NCBI GenBank assembly: GCA_002373775.1
Contig: DFJW01000061.1
Coordinates: 39,769-103,768, forward strand
From: Ruminococcus flavefaciens
GTDB lineage: Bacteria; Bacillota; Clostridia; Oscillospirales; Ruminococcaceae
Direction: 5' to 3'
DNA: 64,000 nt
Under the pieces are notes generated by a model, which was not told where the DNA came from, made no database searches, and saw only the letters and a program-made list of their open reading frames with translations. The translations under genes were made by a program, and so were the position numbers. This document shows, in pieces, positions 25,131 through 33,792 of the stretch; the first letter of the stretch is position 1; each line of letters opens with the position of its first letter.

Positions 25131-28100
25131 ATGAAAAGGCGATCATTATTAAGGCGCACTGCCGCATCGCTCCTTGCGCTTTCAGTATGTGCCGGAACTG
25201 TCCTCTCTCAGTTCCCGGGAAAGCTGATAGCACCGGAATATGCAGCAGCCGTCTCCTCTAAGTCAAGAGTCCGTGTCGATATAAACAGGAACGACGGAAG
25301 GTCTGCTCTATATGCTCCTAATGCCGAAAACTGGATATTCGACGGCAGCGCTTTTACAACTTCTTCCGGCATCACAGTGAAAATAAGCAACGGAAGCAGC
25401 AGCGGTTCTGTGGACTGCACAAACAACAAAAAGCTCCAGAAATATGACGGCACCACTCCATATCTGATAGCTGACGGCTTGTTCAACAAAGACAACGACA
25501 CCAGCGGCGCTCTGAAGATCGAGATATCCGGTCTGTCGAACGGAACTCATTCTTTTTCCGGCTGGCATGCCTGCGGATACGGCAATGTCGATCCCAGCAC
25601 TCTCAAGATATCGGTGAACGGTTCTGTCAGGCAGACAGGCATAAAGTGTCCCACCAACATCACCAGCGACAATGATGCCGGCAGGTCTTATGTTGAATTC
25701 ACCGGCTCATCAGTCACTATTCTGATACAGGGTGAGGGAAACAAAAGCTACAGCAACGCATGGCTCAACGCTTTCGAAATAGACGGCGCAAGTCCCTTCG
25801 ACTCTATATCGAAAATATCCCCGGAAGACAAGTACAGACATCAGGATATCGGTGACGGTCTCAGCTGGACTGCCGGCAGCGGTGCTTCGTCTCACGATGT
25901 TTATATCGGCACAGATCCGGACAGTGTGTTCAACGCAACAAAGGCTTCGCCAGAATACAAAGGCACTGTTACAAAACCACATTTTGACCTTGACAGCAGC
26001 TACTCTTCAATCCCCACCTACTACTGGAGAGTCGATGAGGTCAGCGCATCCGGCACGGTCAAGGGCGCTGTTTACTCGTTCCAGCTCAACCGCCTTGCAT
26101 TCCCGACAGCTGAAGGCTACGGACGCTGGGCAAGAGGCGGAAGAGGAGGTTCCGTTTACCATGTCACCAACCTCAATGACTCCGGTGAAGGCTCTCTCAG
26201 ATACGGACTCGAAAACGTTACCGGTCCGAGGACTATCGTATTCGATGTCGGCGGCATTATCGAACTGAAAAGCAAGCTCACTGTGCCCAGCACCGGCGGT
26301 GACGTTTATGTTGCCGGTCAGACTGCTCCCGGAGACGGTATCACTCTCATCAACTGGGGATTCGGCATGCTGGGCTGCGATGACGTTATAATCCGCGATA
26401 TCCGCGTAAGGCCGGGCGATCGCGGTCTCACGGGAGTAAATGATGTATCGGACGGAATGGGACTTTCAAGTTCCAACCACTGCATCATCGACCACTGCTC
26501 AATGTCATGGGCTACCGATGAGGGATTCTCGTCCCGCTCAGCCTCAAATATCACGTTCCAGTGGAATATCATAGGTGAATCTCTCCATGATTCCATACAC
26601 TACAACGCCGATGACCGAACCAAGACAGAAACTCACGCTTTTGCAGGCTCCATAAGCGGAAATGTCGGAAGCTTCCACCACAACCTGCTGATAGACTGCA
26701 CCGGCCGCAACTGGTCTCTTGCCGGAGGTATGGAACAGGACGCTGTGACATACGGCGGCGCACTGGATATCTCCAACAACGTAGTCTATAACTGGCGCGA
26801 CCGTACAACTGACGGCGGCGTTCGCAGGCTCAATTTCGTGAACAACTACTATAAAGCCGGAGCATCAAGCAATACTTCGCTCCATGTCGTTTCTATCGAC
26901 GGAAACGAACTCAACACAAGCGACATGCAGAAGATGTATGTGTCTGGCAATATCATGACAGACACGAGCGGAAATCAGATACTCAAGGCTTCCGACGACG
27001 CATGGGCTAAGGGAAAGGCTGTCACAGCCGGAAAGAATGCTACTGTGAACGATGTCAGGAGCACATCCCCTTTCTTCCCCAATTATATAAACCTCGATAC
27101 CGCTGAAAATGCCTATAAGCGTGTCATCGACAACACTTCCGGTGCCGGTGCCAATGTCCCTGCGCTGGATTACATCGACAGCAGATACCACAAGGAAGTC
27201 ACTAACGGAACGTACACATATTCCGGCAGCAAACAGGGACTCAAGGGCATCATAGACAGTCAGAAGGATGTCGGAGGATATCCTACATCTGCTAATTTCA
27301 AGGGCGGAACTGCTCCGGCTGATACAGACCGCGACGGAATGCCGGATACATGGGAGACCGCTCACGGTCTTGATCCGAATAACGCCTCTGACGGACCGAT
27401 AGTCTCGCTTTCGGCTGACGACTATACTAACCTCGAAATGTACCTCAACGAACTCGCAGGTGATCCTGTGGAATTCAACGGCACTCCTGCACGCTCTGCT
27501 TTCGAAACTATAGAAGCGGAAGACTACAGCAGCGAATCCGGCACAAGGAATCAGGACCGCGAGGACGGTTCCGGCACTCATGTGGCTTACATTGAAAACG
27601 GCGACTATATCTCATTCAGAAATATCGACTTTGAAAACGGTGCAAAGAGCTTCAGCGCTCAGATCACAGGCAATGCTTCAGCTATTGAGATCTATGTTGA
27701 TTCCCTCAGCGGTGATCCTGCGGCAGTTGTGAACATAAACAGTACCGGAAGCTGGAACAACTGGGAAACTATTAAAGCGAATATCCCCGTGATCTCCGGA
27801 AAGCATGACCTCTATCTTGTTTTCAAGGGCGGCAGCGGATATCTCCTCAACATCGACAGCTTCGTATTCGGCAAAGAATACGTTCCTCTGGACGGAAAAC
27901 TGATAAAGAATATGACTGTATCTTCAGAAAATGCTTCCGGGTACAGGATAGTTTACGATGCCGGAACAGATTCTCCACTCTTCGGTGACCGTGCATTCAC
28001 TTTCACTTCACTCCCGGAACAGCTCAGCGGTGCTGAACAGCTGATAACTGCATGCAATGACAAGGCTCTTACAGGTGATGTCATTTCATTCACGGCAGGT

Positions 28101-28616
28101 GAGGATATCACCGTATACGTCGCTCTCGACTCACGGATGATCTCCGCTCAGAGCGTTCCGGACTGGCTGAGCGGCTATGAACAGACCGGCTTTGAGGCTT
28201 CGACTTCAAATGACCTGACTTTCGTATTCTACCGCAAAGATATCAGCAAGGGCGATACAGTTGTTATCGGCGGCAACGGATATGCCACAAATGTGGTGAA
28301 TTATACTGTTCTCGTGACCGAAAAAGCCGATGAACCGACTACGGACACAACCGCTCCTGAACTGAAAGCTGATCTCTGGGGAGATGCAAACTGCGATTCC
28401 GAAGTCAACATGGCTGACGCTGTAATTATAATGCAGTCGCTCTCTAATCCAGATACCTACGGCGTAGGGAAAGAAGACGGCATCACCCTCAAAGGACAGC
28501 TCAACGGAGATGTTTATGAGAACGGAAGCGGTCTTACAAATGCTGACGCCGGCTCAATACAGGCATACAAACTCGGACTTATAGATTCTCTTCCCGAGTC
28601 TTATCTCGGAAACTGA
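25131..28616 (+). CDS. Dockerin-bearing pectate lyase with CBM6-like module
   Basis: The 1161-residue secreted protein starts at MKRRSLLRRTA. After the signal peptide come an N-terminal beta domain (about 45-235), an FN3-like module ending near 345, and a PL1-type right-handed beta-helix (about 350-680). The helix contains GGRGGSVYHVTNLNDSGEGS, ITLINWGFG, IRDIRVRPGD and WATDEGFSSRS. A thrombospondin-3-like Ca repeat (DTDRDGMPDTWE), a CBM6-like module (about 790-925; IEAEDYS) and an unassigned beta domain follow. The C-terminal dockerin (about 1085-1155) has the loops GDANCDSEVNMADAVII and GDVYENGSGLTNADAGSI. It cleaves homogalacturonan by beta-elimination. It has its own promoter and terminator. 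Confidence 0.88.
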   Translation: MKRRSLLRRTAASLLALSVCAGTVLSQFPGKLIAPEYAAAVSSKSRVRVDINRNDGRSALYAPNAENWIFDGSAFTTSSGITVKISNGSSSGSVDCTNNKKLQKYDGTTPYLIADGLFNKDNDTSGALKIEISGLSNGTHSFSGWHACGYGNVDPSTLKISVNGSVRQTGIKCPTNITSDNDAGRSYVEFTGSSVTILIQGEGNKSYSNAWLNAFEIDGASPFDSISKISPEDKYRHQDIGDGLSWTAGSGASSHDVYIGTDPDSVFNATKASPEYKGTVTKPHFDLDSSYSSIPTYYWRVDEVSASGTVKGAVYSFQLNRLAFPTAEGYGRWARGGRGGSVYHVTNLNDSGEGSLRYGLENVTGPRTIVFDVGGIIELKSKLTVPSTGGDVYVAGQTAPGDGITLINWGFGMLGCDDVIIRDIRVRPGDRGLTGVNDVSDGMGLSSSNHCIIDHCSMSWATDEGFSSRSASNITFQWNIIGESLHDSIHYNADDRTKTETHAFAGSISGNVGSFHHNLLIDCTGRNWSLAGGMEQDAVTYGGALDISNNVVYNWRDRTTDGGVRRLNFVNNYYKAGASSNTSLHVVSIDGNELNTSDMQKMYVSGNIMTDTSGNQILKASDDAWAKGKAVTAGKNATVNDVRSTSPFFPNYINLDTAENAYKRVIDNTSGAGANVPALDYIDSRYHKEVTNGTYTYSGSKQGLKGIIDSQKDVGGYPTSANFKGGTAPADTDRDGMPDTWETAHGLDPNNASDGPIVSLSADDYTNLEMYLNELAGDPVEFNGTPARSAFETIEAEDYSSESGTRNQDREDGSGTHVAYIENGDYISFRNIDFENGAKSFSAQITGNASAIEIYVDSLSGDPAAVVNINSTGSWNNWETIKANIPVISGKHDLYLVFKGGSGYLLNIDSFVFGKEYVPLDGKLIKNMTVSSENASGYRIVYDAGTDSPLFGDRAFTFTSLPEQLSGAEQLITACNDKALTGDVISFTAGEDITVYVALDSRMISAQSVPDWLSGYEQTGFEASTSNDLTFVFYRKDISKGDTVVIGGNGYATNVVNYTVLVTEKADEPTTDTTAPELKADLWGDANCDSEVNMADAVIIMQSLSNPDTYGVGKEDGITLKGQLNGDVYENGSGLTNADAGSIQAYKLGLIDSLPESYLGN

Positions 28617-28661
28617 CATTTCACTGCGGTATAATACCCTCTCTATACCATGCAGTACACT

Positions 28662-28700
28662 AAAACAGAGCTTTCAGGCGGAAGCTCTGTTTTTTCTTTT
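28662..28700 (+). terminator. Terminator of the pectate lyase gene
   Basis: The stem AAAACAGAGCTT / AAGCTCTGTTTT has an 8-nt loop and runs directly into TTTTTTCTTTT, about 45 nt past the stop codon. Confidence 0.92.
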
Positions 28701-28704
28701 GAAT

Positions 28705-28835
28705 CCCGGCGGCGGAATGCCGCCCCTATATTCTGCTCGTTACTCCGTATCCCCGGGCGGTGAAACGCCGTCCCTACATTCTGCTCGTTACTCCGTATCC
28801 CCGGGCGGCGAAACGCCGCCCCTACATTCTGCTCG
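28705..28835. repeat. Three tandem ~47-bp GC-rich palindromic repeats
   Basis: The units at 28705-28750, 28751-28798 and 28799-28835 (third incomplete) each have a GGGCGGCG-AAA-CGCCGCCC-like palindrome followed by CTACATTCTGCTCGTTACTC. Differences between units preserve the stem (GGCGGTG with CGCCGTC). They resemble REP/BIME-type intergenic palindromes. CTACTTACTACTTACTACTT follows as a short simple repeat. Confidence 0.85.
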
Positions 28836-28860
28836 CTCTTCACTACTTACTACTTACTAC

Positions 28861-28919
28861 TTGCTATTTTCATAATTATGTGATATAATAATTTTGAGTT
28901 TGTTTTTGCTAACTCAAAA
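28861..28919 (+). promoter_or_regulatory. Promoter and leader inverted repeat of ABC exporter 1
   Basis: TTGCTA (28861-28866) and TATAAT (28884-28889) are 17 nt apart. Immediately downstream lies a 9-bp inverted repeat, TTTTGAGTT / AACTCAAAA (28892-28900 and 28911-28919). It covers the expected start site and ends just before the ribosome site AGGAGG. It could be an operator or a 5' RNA hairpin. Confidence 0.7.
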
Positions 28920-28940
28920 GGATAAATAGGAGGAATAAGA

Positions 28941-29642
28941 ATGTCAGCTGTAGAATTCAAGGATGTTGTAAAAGTCTACGGAAAAGGCGAAGGTATGCAG
29001 GTCGCTGTGGATCATGTGAGTTTCACCATTGAAAAAGGTGAATTCGTAGTTATACTCGGTCAGTCAGGTGCCGGAAAATCCACTGTGCTGAACATGCTCG
29101 GAGGTATGGATATCCCCACCGAAGGCAAGGTCATCGTTGACGGGAAAGAGATCTCGTCTTATAATGATAAACAGCTTTCGGAGTACCGTGCTGATACTAT
29201 CGGTTTCATTTTCCAGTTCTATAATCTCCTGCCGGGACTTACGGCATACGAAAATGTGGCTCTGGTGAAGGATATCAAGCGATCCGCACTCAGCGCTGAC
29301 GATATGCTGGAGCGCGTAGGTCTTGCAGATCAGAAAAACAAATTTCCTGCACAGATGTCAGGAGGTCAGCAGCAGAGAGTATCTATCGCAAGAGCTCTTG
29401 CTAAGGATCCGAAAATCATTCTCGGTGACGAGCCGACCGGTGCACTGGACTCCGAAACCGGCAAACTGGTCATAGACCTTTTGCAGAAACTCTCGACCGA
29501 GCACGGCAATACCGTCATACTCGTTACACATAACGCGGATATCGCAAAATGTGCGAACAGGATAATACATATGCGCAACGGCAGGATAAAATCCATTAAG
29601 ACAAACGATCAGCCGCTGTCTGTCAACGACATCGAATGGTGA
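28941..29642 (+). CDS. ABC exporter ATPase (LolD/MacB-type), exporter 1
   Basis: The 233-residue ATPase has Walker A GQSGAGKST, a Q-loop followed by FYNLLPGLTAYENV, signature MSGGQQQR, Walker [13 protein letters not shown] and the switch His of LVTHN. This class works with FtsX-type permeases in peptide, lipoprotein or bacitracin-type export and sensing. It ends in DIEW, as does the ATPase of the second exporter (37611-38315), which suggests the two systems are paralogous. RBS AGGAGG; the permease gene starts eight nt after its stop. Confidence 0.93.
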   Translation: MSAVEFKDVVKVYGKGEGMQVAVDHVSFTIEKGEFVVILGQSGAGKSTVLNMLGGMDIPTEGKVIVDGKEISSYNDKQLSEYRADTIGFIFQFYNLLPGLTAYENVALVKDIKRSALSADDMLERVGLADQKNKFPAQMSGGQQQRVSIARALAKDPKIILGDEPTGALDSETGKLVIDLLQKLSTEHGNTVILVTHNADIAKCANRIIHMRNGRIKSIKTNDQPLSVNDIEW

Positions 29643-29650
29643 GGTGCGCA

Positions 29651-31945
29651 ATGCTCAGAAGGAAAATGCTCCGCGACATCAAGGCAAACTTTGCACAATT
29701 TTTCTCTATCCTGCTGCTTTCGCTGATCGCCATGTGGTGCTATACCGGTTTTCAGGCAAACGTTATCGGCGGAAACAAAGCAAGGAGCGAATACGAAAAC
29801 AGTACCAATTTTGCGGACGGCTGGATATTCGGTGCTGCTTTCAGTGATGAACAGGCTGCTGAAGTTGCAGGTGTCAGCGGTATCAATGATGTACAGCTGA
29901 GAAGAGAATCTCTCGGCAAGGCTGACGAAGAATTCAACACGGCAGAGATGTACTGCTATTTTCAGAGAGATAACTCCGTGACGATACCAAAGACGATCGA
30001 AGGCGAAGACTTCGATCCCGAGGACACTGATGGTGTCTGGCTGTTCAGCAGATTCGCCGAAACTTGGGATATAAGTGTGGGCGACAGCTTTACGGTGCAC
30101 GTCATGGGACTTGACATCACCAAAGAGATAAAAGGTCTTGTCGTAACTCCGGAATACGAATTCGCCTGCGCTTCAACGGATACCGATTCGGATTTTCATA
30201 ATATCGGCTTCGTTTACCTCTCTCCGGATGTTCTTCCGGAAGATATGCGCGTCAGCAATGAGATAATTTTCACCTGCGAAGGTGACGCCCTCGACTATGA
30301 GGACGGTATTGCGGAAGCCCTGAATAACGAGTACGCATATCTGGCTGACAGGAACAGCATCAGAGGCTGGTATCAGCTTTCGGATGAACTTTCTCAGCAC
30401 GACAGCTTTTCGTATATCTTTTCATTCGTATTCGTCGCTATCGCACTTCTTGTGATAATCACCACTATGAAGCGAATGATAACTCAGCAGAGAACTCAGA
30501 TCGGTACTCTCAATGCGCTGGGAATGAAGAAGCGGAAAATACTTCTCCACTACCTCAGCTACAGTTTCATTCTCTCTCTGACAGGCTGCATTATCGGTAT
30601 CATACTCGGCGTCCTGACATTCGGAAAGCTCATGGTGAACATGTTCAGCCGGTTCTACACTCTTCCCGGCTGGAAACCCGGATACAGCTACAAGAGCTTT
30701 ATAGTTGCTGCGCTGCTCATACTCATCTGCACCGGTACTTCCTATCTCAGCTGCCGTCAGATACTGAAGATACATCCTTCAGAAGCTCTCAGACCGGCTG
30801 CTTCCAAAACGGCAAAGCCCTGCATTTTCGAAAAGCTTCCCTTCTGGAACAAGCTCAGTTTCAATACAAGATACAATCTGCGCGATATATCAAGGTCTAA
30901 AATGAGAGCATTCATGGGCGTATTCGGAACATGTATGGGAATGATGCTCATGAATATCGGTCTCGGAGCTTTCGATACGGTGGACTATGTCCGCGACTGG
31001 TATTTCCATGACATACAGAATTATGAATATCAGGTCATACTGAATGACAGCTGCACAATTGAACAGGCTGAGGAACTGAAAATCGAAACGGGCGGCGAAC
31101 TCGTGGCAATGGAGGCTATATCCATTGCTGCTTCAGACCGTCCTAACTCGGACTCTATTATAAGCTGCAAACTGGCTGTTACTGAGGGTGAACAGCTCTA
31201 CTGTGTCTCAGATGAGGACCTCAATACAAGACCTATACCTGAGGGAACTGTTGCTCTTACTATGAAGCAGGCTGATAAACTCGGACTTTCGGAAGGCGAC
31301 AATGTATACTGGAAGACCGCTTCTGATGTCGAATGGCACGAAAACAGGATAGGTCTCATATCCCGTCATCCCAATATTACCGGAATAACTATGCTGCGCG
31401 ATGACTATGAAGCCGGCGGGATGACGTTCAGCCCGAATATGCTCGTTTCAAAGAATGATTGCAGCAGTGCCGCAGACAAGGAATACGTTTCAGCTGTCCA
31501 CAGCATGAAAGACCTCATCGAAGCTTTTGACAAGATGATGGAGATAATGGACCTGCTCGTTTACTTCATGGTGATATTCTCGGCACTTATGATAATCATC
31601 GTGCTCTACAACTCCGGAAATCTCTCTTTCAACGAACGCGAAAAGGAATTCGCTACGCTCAAAGTACTCGGATTCAAGAGCAGTGCGATACGCCGCCTTC
31701 TCTCAACTCAGAATCTGTGGCTCTCTATGCTCGGCGTCATCTGCGGACTTCCTCTCGGACGCATACCGCTTCAGGCAATGATGGATTCAAACGGCGATGC
31801 GATCGACTGGCCGTGCTTTATTTCACCGTTTTCCTACGTCATAGCTGCGGTATTCGTAATGACAGTTTCGGTACTCGTAAGCTTCATGTTCTCACGGAGG
31901 ATAAAGAAAATAGATATGGTCGAAGTACTGAAGGGCATGGAATAA
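29651..31945 (+). CDS. FtsX-type ABC permease, exporter 1
   Basis: The 764-residue permease has one N-terminal membrane helix (about 15-35), a large outer domain, and three helices around 250-370. An inner boundary helix near 425-445 precedes a second outer domain and three C-terminal helices (about 625-760). The tandem FtsX domains include MITQQRTQIGTLNALGMKKRK and EREKEFATLKVLGFKSS coupling motifs. The start at MLRRKML follows GAGGTG. Its substrate is unknown; three paralogous lipoproteins are encoded just downstream under a separate promoter. Confidence 0.88.
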   Translation: MLRRKMLRDIKANFAQFFSILLLSLIAMWCYTGFQANVIGGNKARSEYENSTNFADGWIFGAAFSDEQAAEVAGVSGINDVQLRRESLGKADEEFNTAEMYCYFQRDNSVTIPKTIEGEDFDPEDTDGVWLFSRFAETWDISVGDSFTVHVMGLDITKEIKGLVVTPEYEFACASTDTDSDFHNIGFVYLSPDVLPEDMRVSNEIIFTCEGDALDYEDGIAEALNNEYAYLADRNSIRGWYQLSDELSQHDSFSYIFSFVFVAIALLVIITTMKRMITQQRTQIGTLNALGMKKRKILLHYLSYSFILSLTGCIIGIILGVLTFGKLMVNMFSRFYTLPGWKPGYSYKSFIVAALLILICTGTSYLSCRQILKIHPSEALRPAASKTAKPCIFEKLPFWNKLSFNTRYNLRDISRSKMRAFMGVFGTCMGMMLMNIGLGAFDTVDYVRDWYFHDIQNYEYQVILNDSCTIEQAEELKIETGGELVAMEAISIAASDRPNSDSIISCKLAVTEGEQLYCVSDEDLNTRPIPEGTVALTMKQADKLGLSEGDNVYWKTASDVEWHENRIGLISRHPNITGITMLRDDYEAGGMTFSPNMLVSKNDCSSAADKEYVSAVHSMKDLIEAFDKMMEIMDLLVYFMVIFSALMIIIVLYNSGNLSFNEREKEFATLKVLGFKSSAIRRLLSTQNLWLSMLGVICGLPLGRIPLQAMMDSNGDAIDWPCFISPFSYVIAAVFVMTVSVLVSFMFSRRIKKIDMVEVLKGME

Positions 31946-32055
31946 TATAATCTGATATGCAGGATACGTCCTTTTTATTTAAAATCCGACAATACTTTGT
32001 CGATTTATATAAAAATAAGCATTTGTGCAAGCGATAAATTTTTATACATCTACCA

Positions 32056-32084
32056 TTGAATAAGGCATCAAAAAATGTTATAAT
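32056..32084 (+). promoter_or_regulatory. Promoter of the lipoprotein array
   Basis: TTGAAT and TATAAT are separated by 17 nt, about 50 nt upstream of the first lipoprotein ATG. No strong terminator separates the permease gene from it, so read-through is also possible. Confidence 0.75.
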
Positions 32085-32133
32085 AACGTATACGATTTTT
32101 TCGTAAATAATCGAATTATAGGAGAATGTGATT

Positions 32134-32646
32134 ATGAAGAAGATCATTGCCGGCATTATGGCAGTTACTATGACAACATGTATGTTTGCATCCTGCGGAG
32201 ACAAGGACGACAGCGAAAGCAGCTCAAAGGGCTATGAGAAGGTCGTTACTGATTTCGTCAAGGCTGCAAACGACAAGGATGCAGACGCTCTTTTAAAGAG
32301 CATGATGCCCAGCAAGGTAATAGACGGATACAAGACTATGCTCGAAGATTCCGGTGAGGACTGGGATGATACCAAGGATGAGTTCGCTGATATGATCAGC
32401 GGAGGTCTCGAAGACAGCGGCAAGTTATCTGTTAAGATCAACGAATCCAAGAAACTCGATGATCTGAGCGAGGTACAGGAGTACGTTGACGATATGTATG
32501 ACAGCTTTGATATCGAAGACGATCACGAAGTAAGCGAAGCTTATGAGCTTGATGTCGTATTATCCGCTGAGAACGAAGATGAGGATAATGAGGAAACTAT
32601 CTGCTCATACAAGCTCGACGGTGACTGGTATCTCATGCTTGACTGA
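32134..32646 (+). CDS. Tandem lipoprotein 1 (NTF2-like fold suspected)
   Basis: The 170-residue protein has a lipoprotein signal (lipobox MFASC, acylated Cys near residue 20), a Ser/Asp-rich tether, and a small alpha+beta domain. The domain opens YEKVVTDFVKAANDKDADALL and ends YKLDGDWYLMLD. That outline resembles NTF2-like/DUF4878 lipoproteins, in which a helix is followed by a curved sheet ending in a W-Y motif; I hold this loosely. It is strongly acidic. It starts at MKKIIAG after GGAGAATG and is the first of three paralogues. Confidence 0.8.
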   Translation: MKKIIAGIMAVTMTTCMFASCGDKDDSESSSKGYEKVVTDFVKAANDKDADALLKSMMPSKVIDGYKTMLEDSGEDWDDTKDEFADMISGGLEDSGKLSVKINESKKLDDLSEVQEYVDDMYDSFDIEDDHEVSEAYELDVVLSAENEDEDNEETICSYKLDGDWYLMLD

Positions 32647-32700
32647 TAAGCACAGCACTCAAACTATAATTGATAACTAAATAATCAGGAGGATAATATT

Positions 32701-33213
32701 ATGAAGAAGATCATTGCTGGAATAATGGCAATTACTATGACAACATGCGTTTTCGCAGGATGTGGAGACAAGGACGACAGCGGCAGCAGCTCAAAGGGCT
32801 ATGAGAAGGTCGTTACTGACCTCGTTAAGGCTGCAAATGACAAGGATGCAGACGCCCTCATCAAGTGCATCATGCCTGACGCCGTAGTAGACGGATACAA
32901 GGATATGCTCAAGGATGCAGGTATGGACTGGGATGATATGAAGGAAGAATTCGTATCAGACTTTGAAGACGAAGTAGGCGAAAGCGGCAAGGTCTCTGTT
33001 GATATCAAGAGCAGCAAGAAGGTCGATGATCTCAGCGATGTCCAGGAGTACGTTGATGATATGTACGACAGCCTTGGAGCTGATGACGATCACGAAGTAA
33101 GCGAGGCTTACGAAATTGAAGCTGTATTCTCTGCTTCCGAGGAAGAGGAAGACGAAGAGCAGACTCTCTACTCCTACAAGCTTGATGGTGACTGGTACAT
33201 CATGATGGACTGA
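32701..33213 (+). CDS. Tandem lipoprotein 2, close paralogue of lipoprotein 1
   Basis: At 170 residues, this is collinear with lipoprotein 1 and clearly a duplicate. The signal (MKKIIAGIMAITMTTC) and the mature start GDKDDSGSSSKGYEKVVTD are nearly identical, while the middle differs more (VVDGYKDMLKDAGMDWDDM). Lipobox VFAGC. RBS AGGAGG seven bases before ATG. Conserved ends with a divergent middle suggest a shared anchor and a variable binding face. No function can be named from sequence. Confidence 0.82.
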   Translation: MKKIIAGIMAITMTTCVFAGCGDKDDSGSSSKGYEKVVTDLVKAANDKDADALIKCIMPDAVVDGYKDMLKDAGMDWDDMKEEFVSDFEDEVGESGKVSVDIKSSKKVDDLSDVQEYVDDMYDSLGADDDHEVSEAYEIEAVFSASEEEEDEEQTLYSYKLDGDWYIMMD

Positions 33214-33238
33214 TCCGGCACTGACACGGTAAGTACCA

Positions 33239-33727
33239 ATGAAAAGATTGATCGCAGGCATAATGGCTGCTTCAATGTCCGTTTGTGTTTTCGCATCATG
33301 CGGAAAAAAGGACAGCAGTTCTGAGCCTTATGAAAAAGCGGTAACAGATCTCGTTGATGCCATCAACGACAAGGATCCTGATGCTACATTGGCATGCTGC
33401 ATGCCCGGCCCTGTACTTGATAAGTATAAATCGGTTATGGGTGACAGCTGGGATGAGATGAAAGGTTCTTTCTCTGACAGTATTGAAGCTGAATTCGGCA
33501 GAGGTGTAAAGGTCACTGTTGACATAAAGAGTTCCAAAAAACTCGATGATCTCAGCGAAGTACAGAGCTATGTTGACAATCTCTATGATTCTTTCAGTAT
33601 AGATGAGGAGCACACTGTCAAGGAAGCTTATTCAGTCGATTTCGAAACTAAAGCCGGAAACGATGAAGCTGAGAGATCAGTGTATGTATACAGTCTTGAT
33701 GATAAATGGTACGTTGATCTGAACTGA
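33239..33727 (+). CDS. Tandem lipoprotein 3, diverged paralogue
   Basis: The 162-residue paralogue has lipobox VFASC and a shorter tether (GKKDSSSEPYEKAVTDLVDA). It is less like the other two but shares SSKKLDDLSEVQSYVDNLYDSF near residue 100 and the final DDKWYVDL. It begins 25 nt after the previous stop and lacks a convincing Shine-Dalgarno (only GGTAAG), so it may rely on translation from upstream. A strong terminator follows it, closing the three-gene unit. Confidence 0.8.
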   Translation: MKRLIAGIMAASMSVCVFASCGKKDSSSEPYEKAVTDLVDAINDKDPDATLACCMPGPVLDKYKSVMGDSWDEMKGSFSDSIEAEFGRGVKVTVDIKSSKKLDDLSEVQSYVDNLYDSFSIDEEHTVKEAYSVDFETKAGNDEAERSVYVYSLDDKWYVDLN

Positions 33728-33744
33728 AATTAATACTAAAAACC

Positions 33745-33780
33745 AACAGGCAGATACATTTTGTATCTGCCTGTTTTTCT
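33745..33780 (+). terminator. Bidirectional terminator between the lipoprotein array and nadE
   Basis: A 13-bp stem AACAGGCAGATAC with its complement and a short loop is followed by TTTTTCT on the plus strand. On the minus strand the same stem is followed by GGTTTTTAG, so it can also stop the convergent nadE transcript. Confidence 0.9.
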
Positions 33781-33792
33781 GCCTTTTTATTA

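Noticed and set aside
26865-27581. 238-codon minus-strand frame inside the pectate lyase gene
   Set aside because: It overlaps conserved beta-helix and CBM coding sequence on the other strand; no family motifs.
28705-28835. CRISPR-like array
   Set aside because: The units are directly adjacent, with no unique spacers, and each is itself palindromic with a shared tail.
28643-28843. 66-codon minus-strand frame with repeated NEQNxGxAF
   Set aside because: It arises from the palindromic repeats having a period divisible by three in places; there is no ribosome site and it overlaps the pectate lyase terminator.
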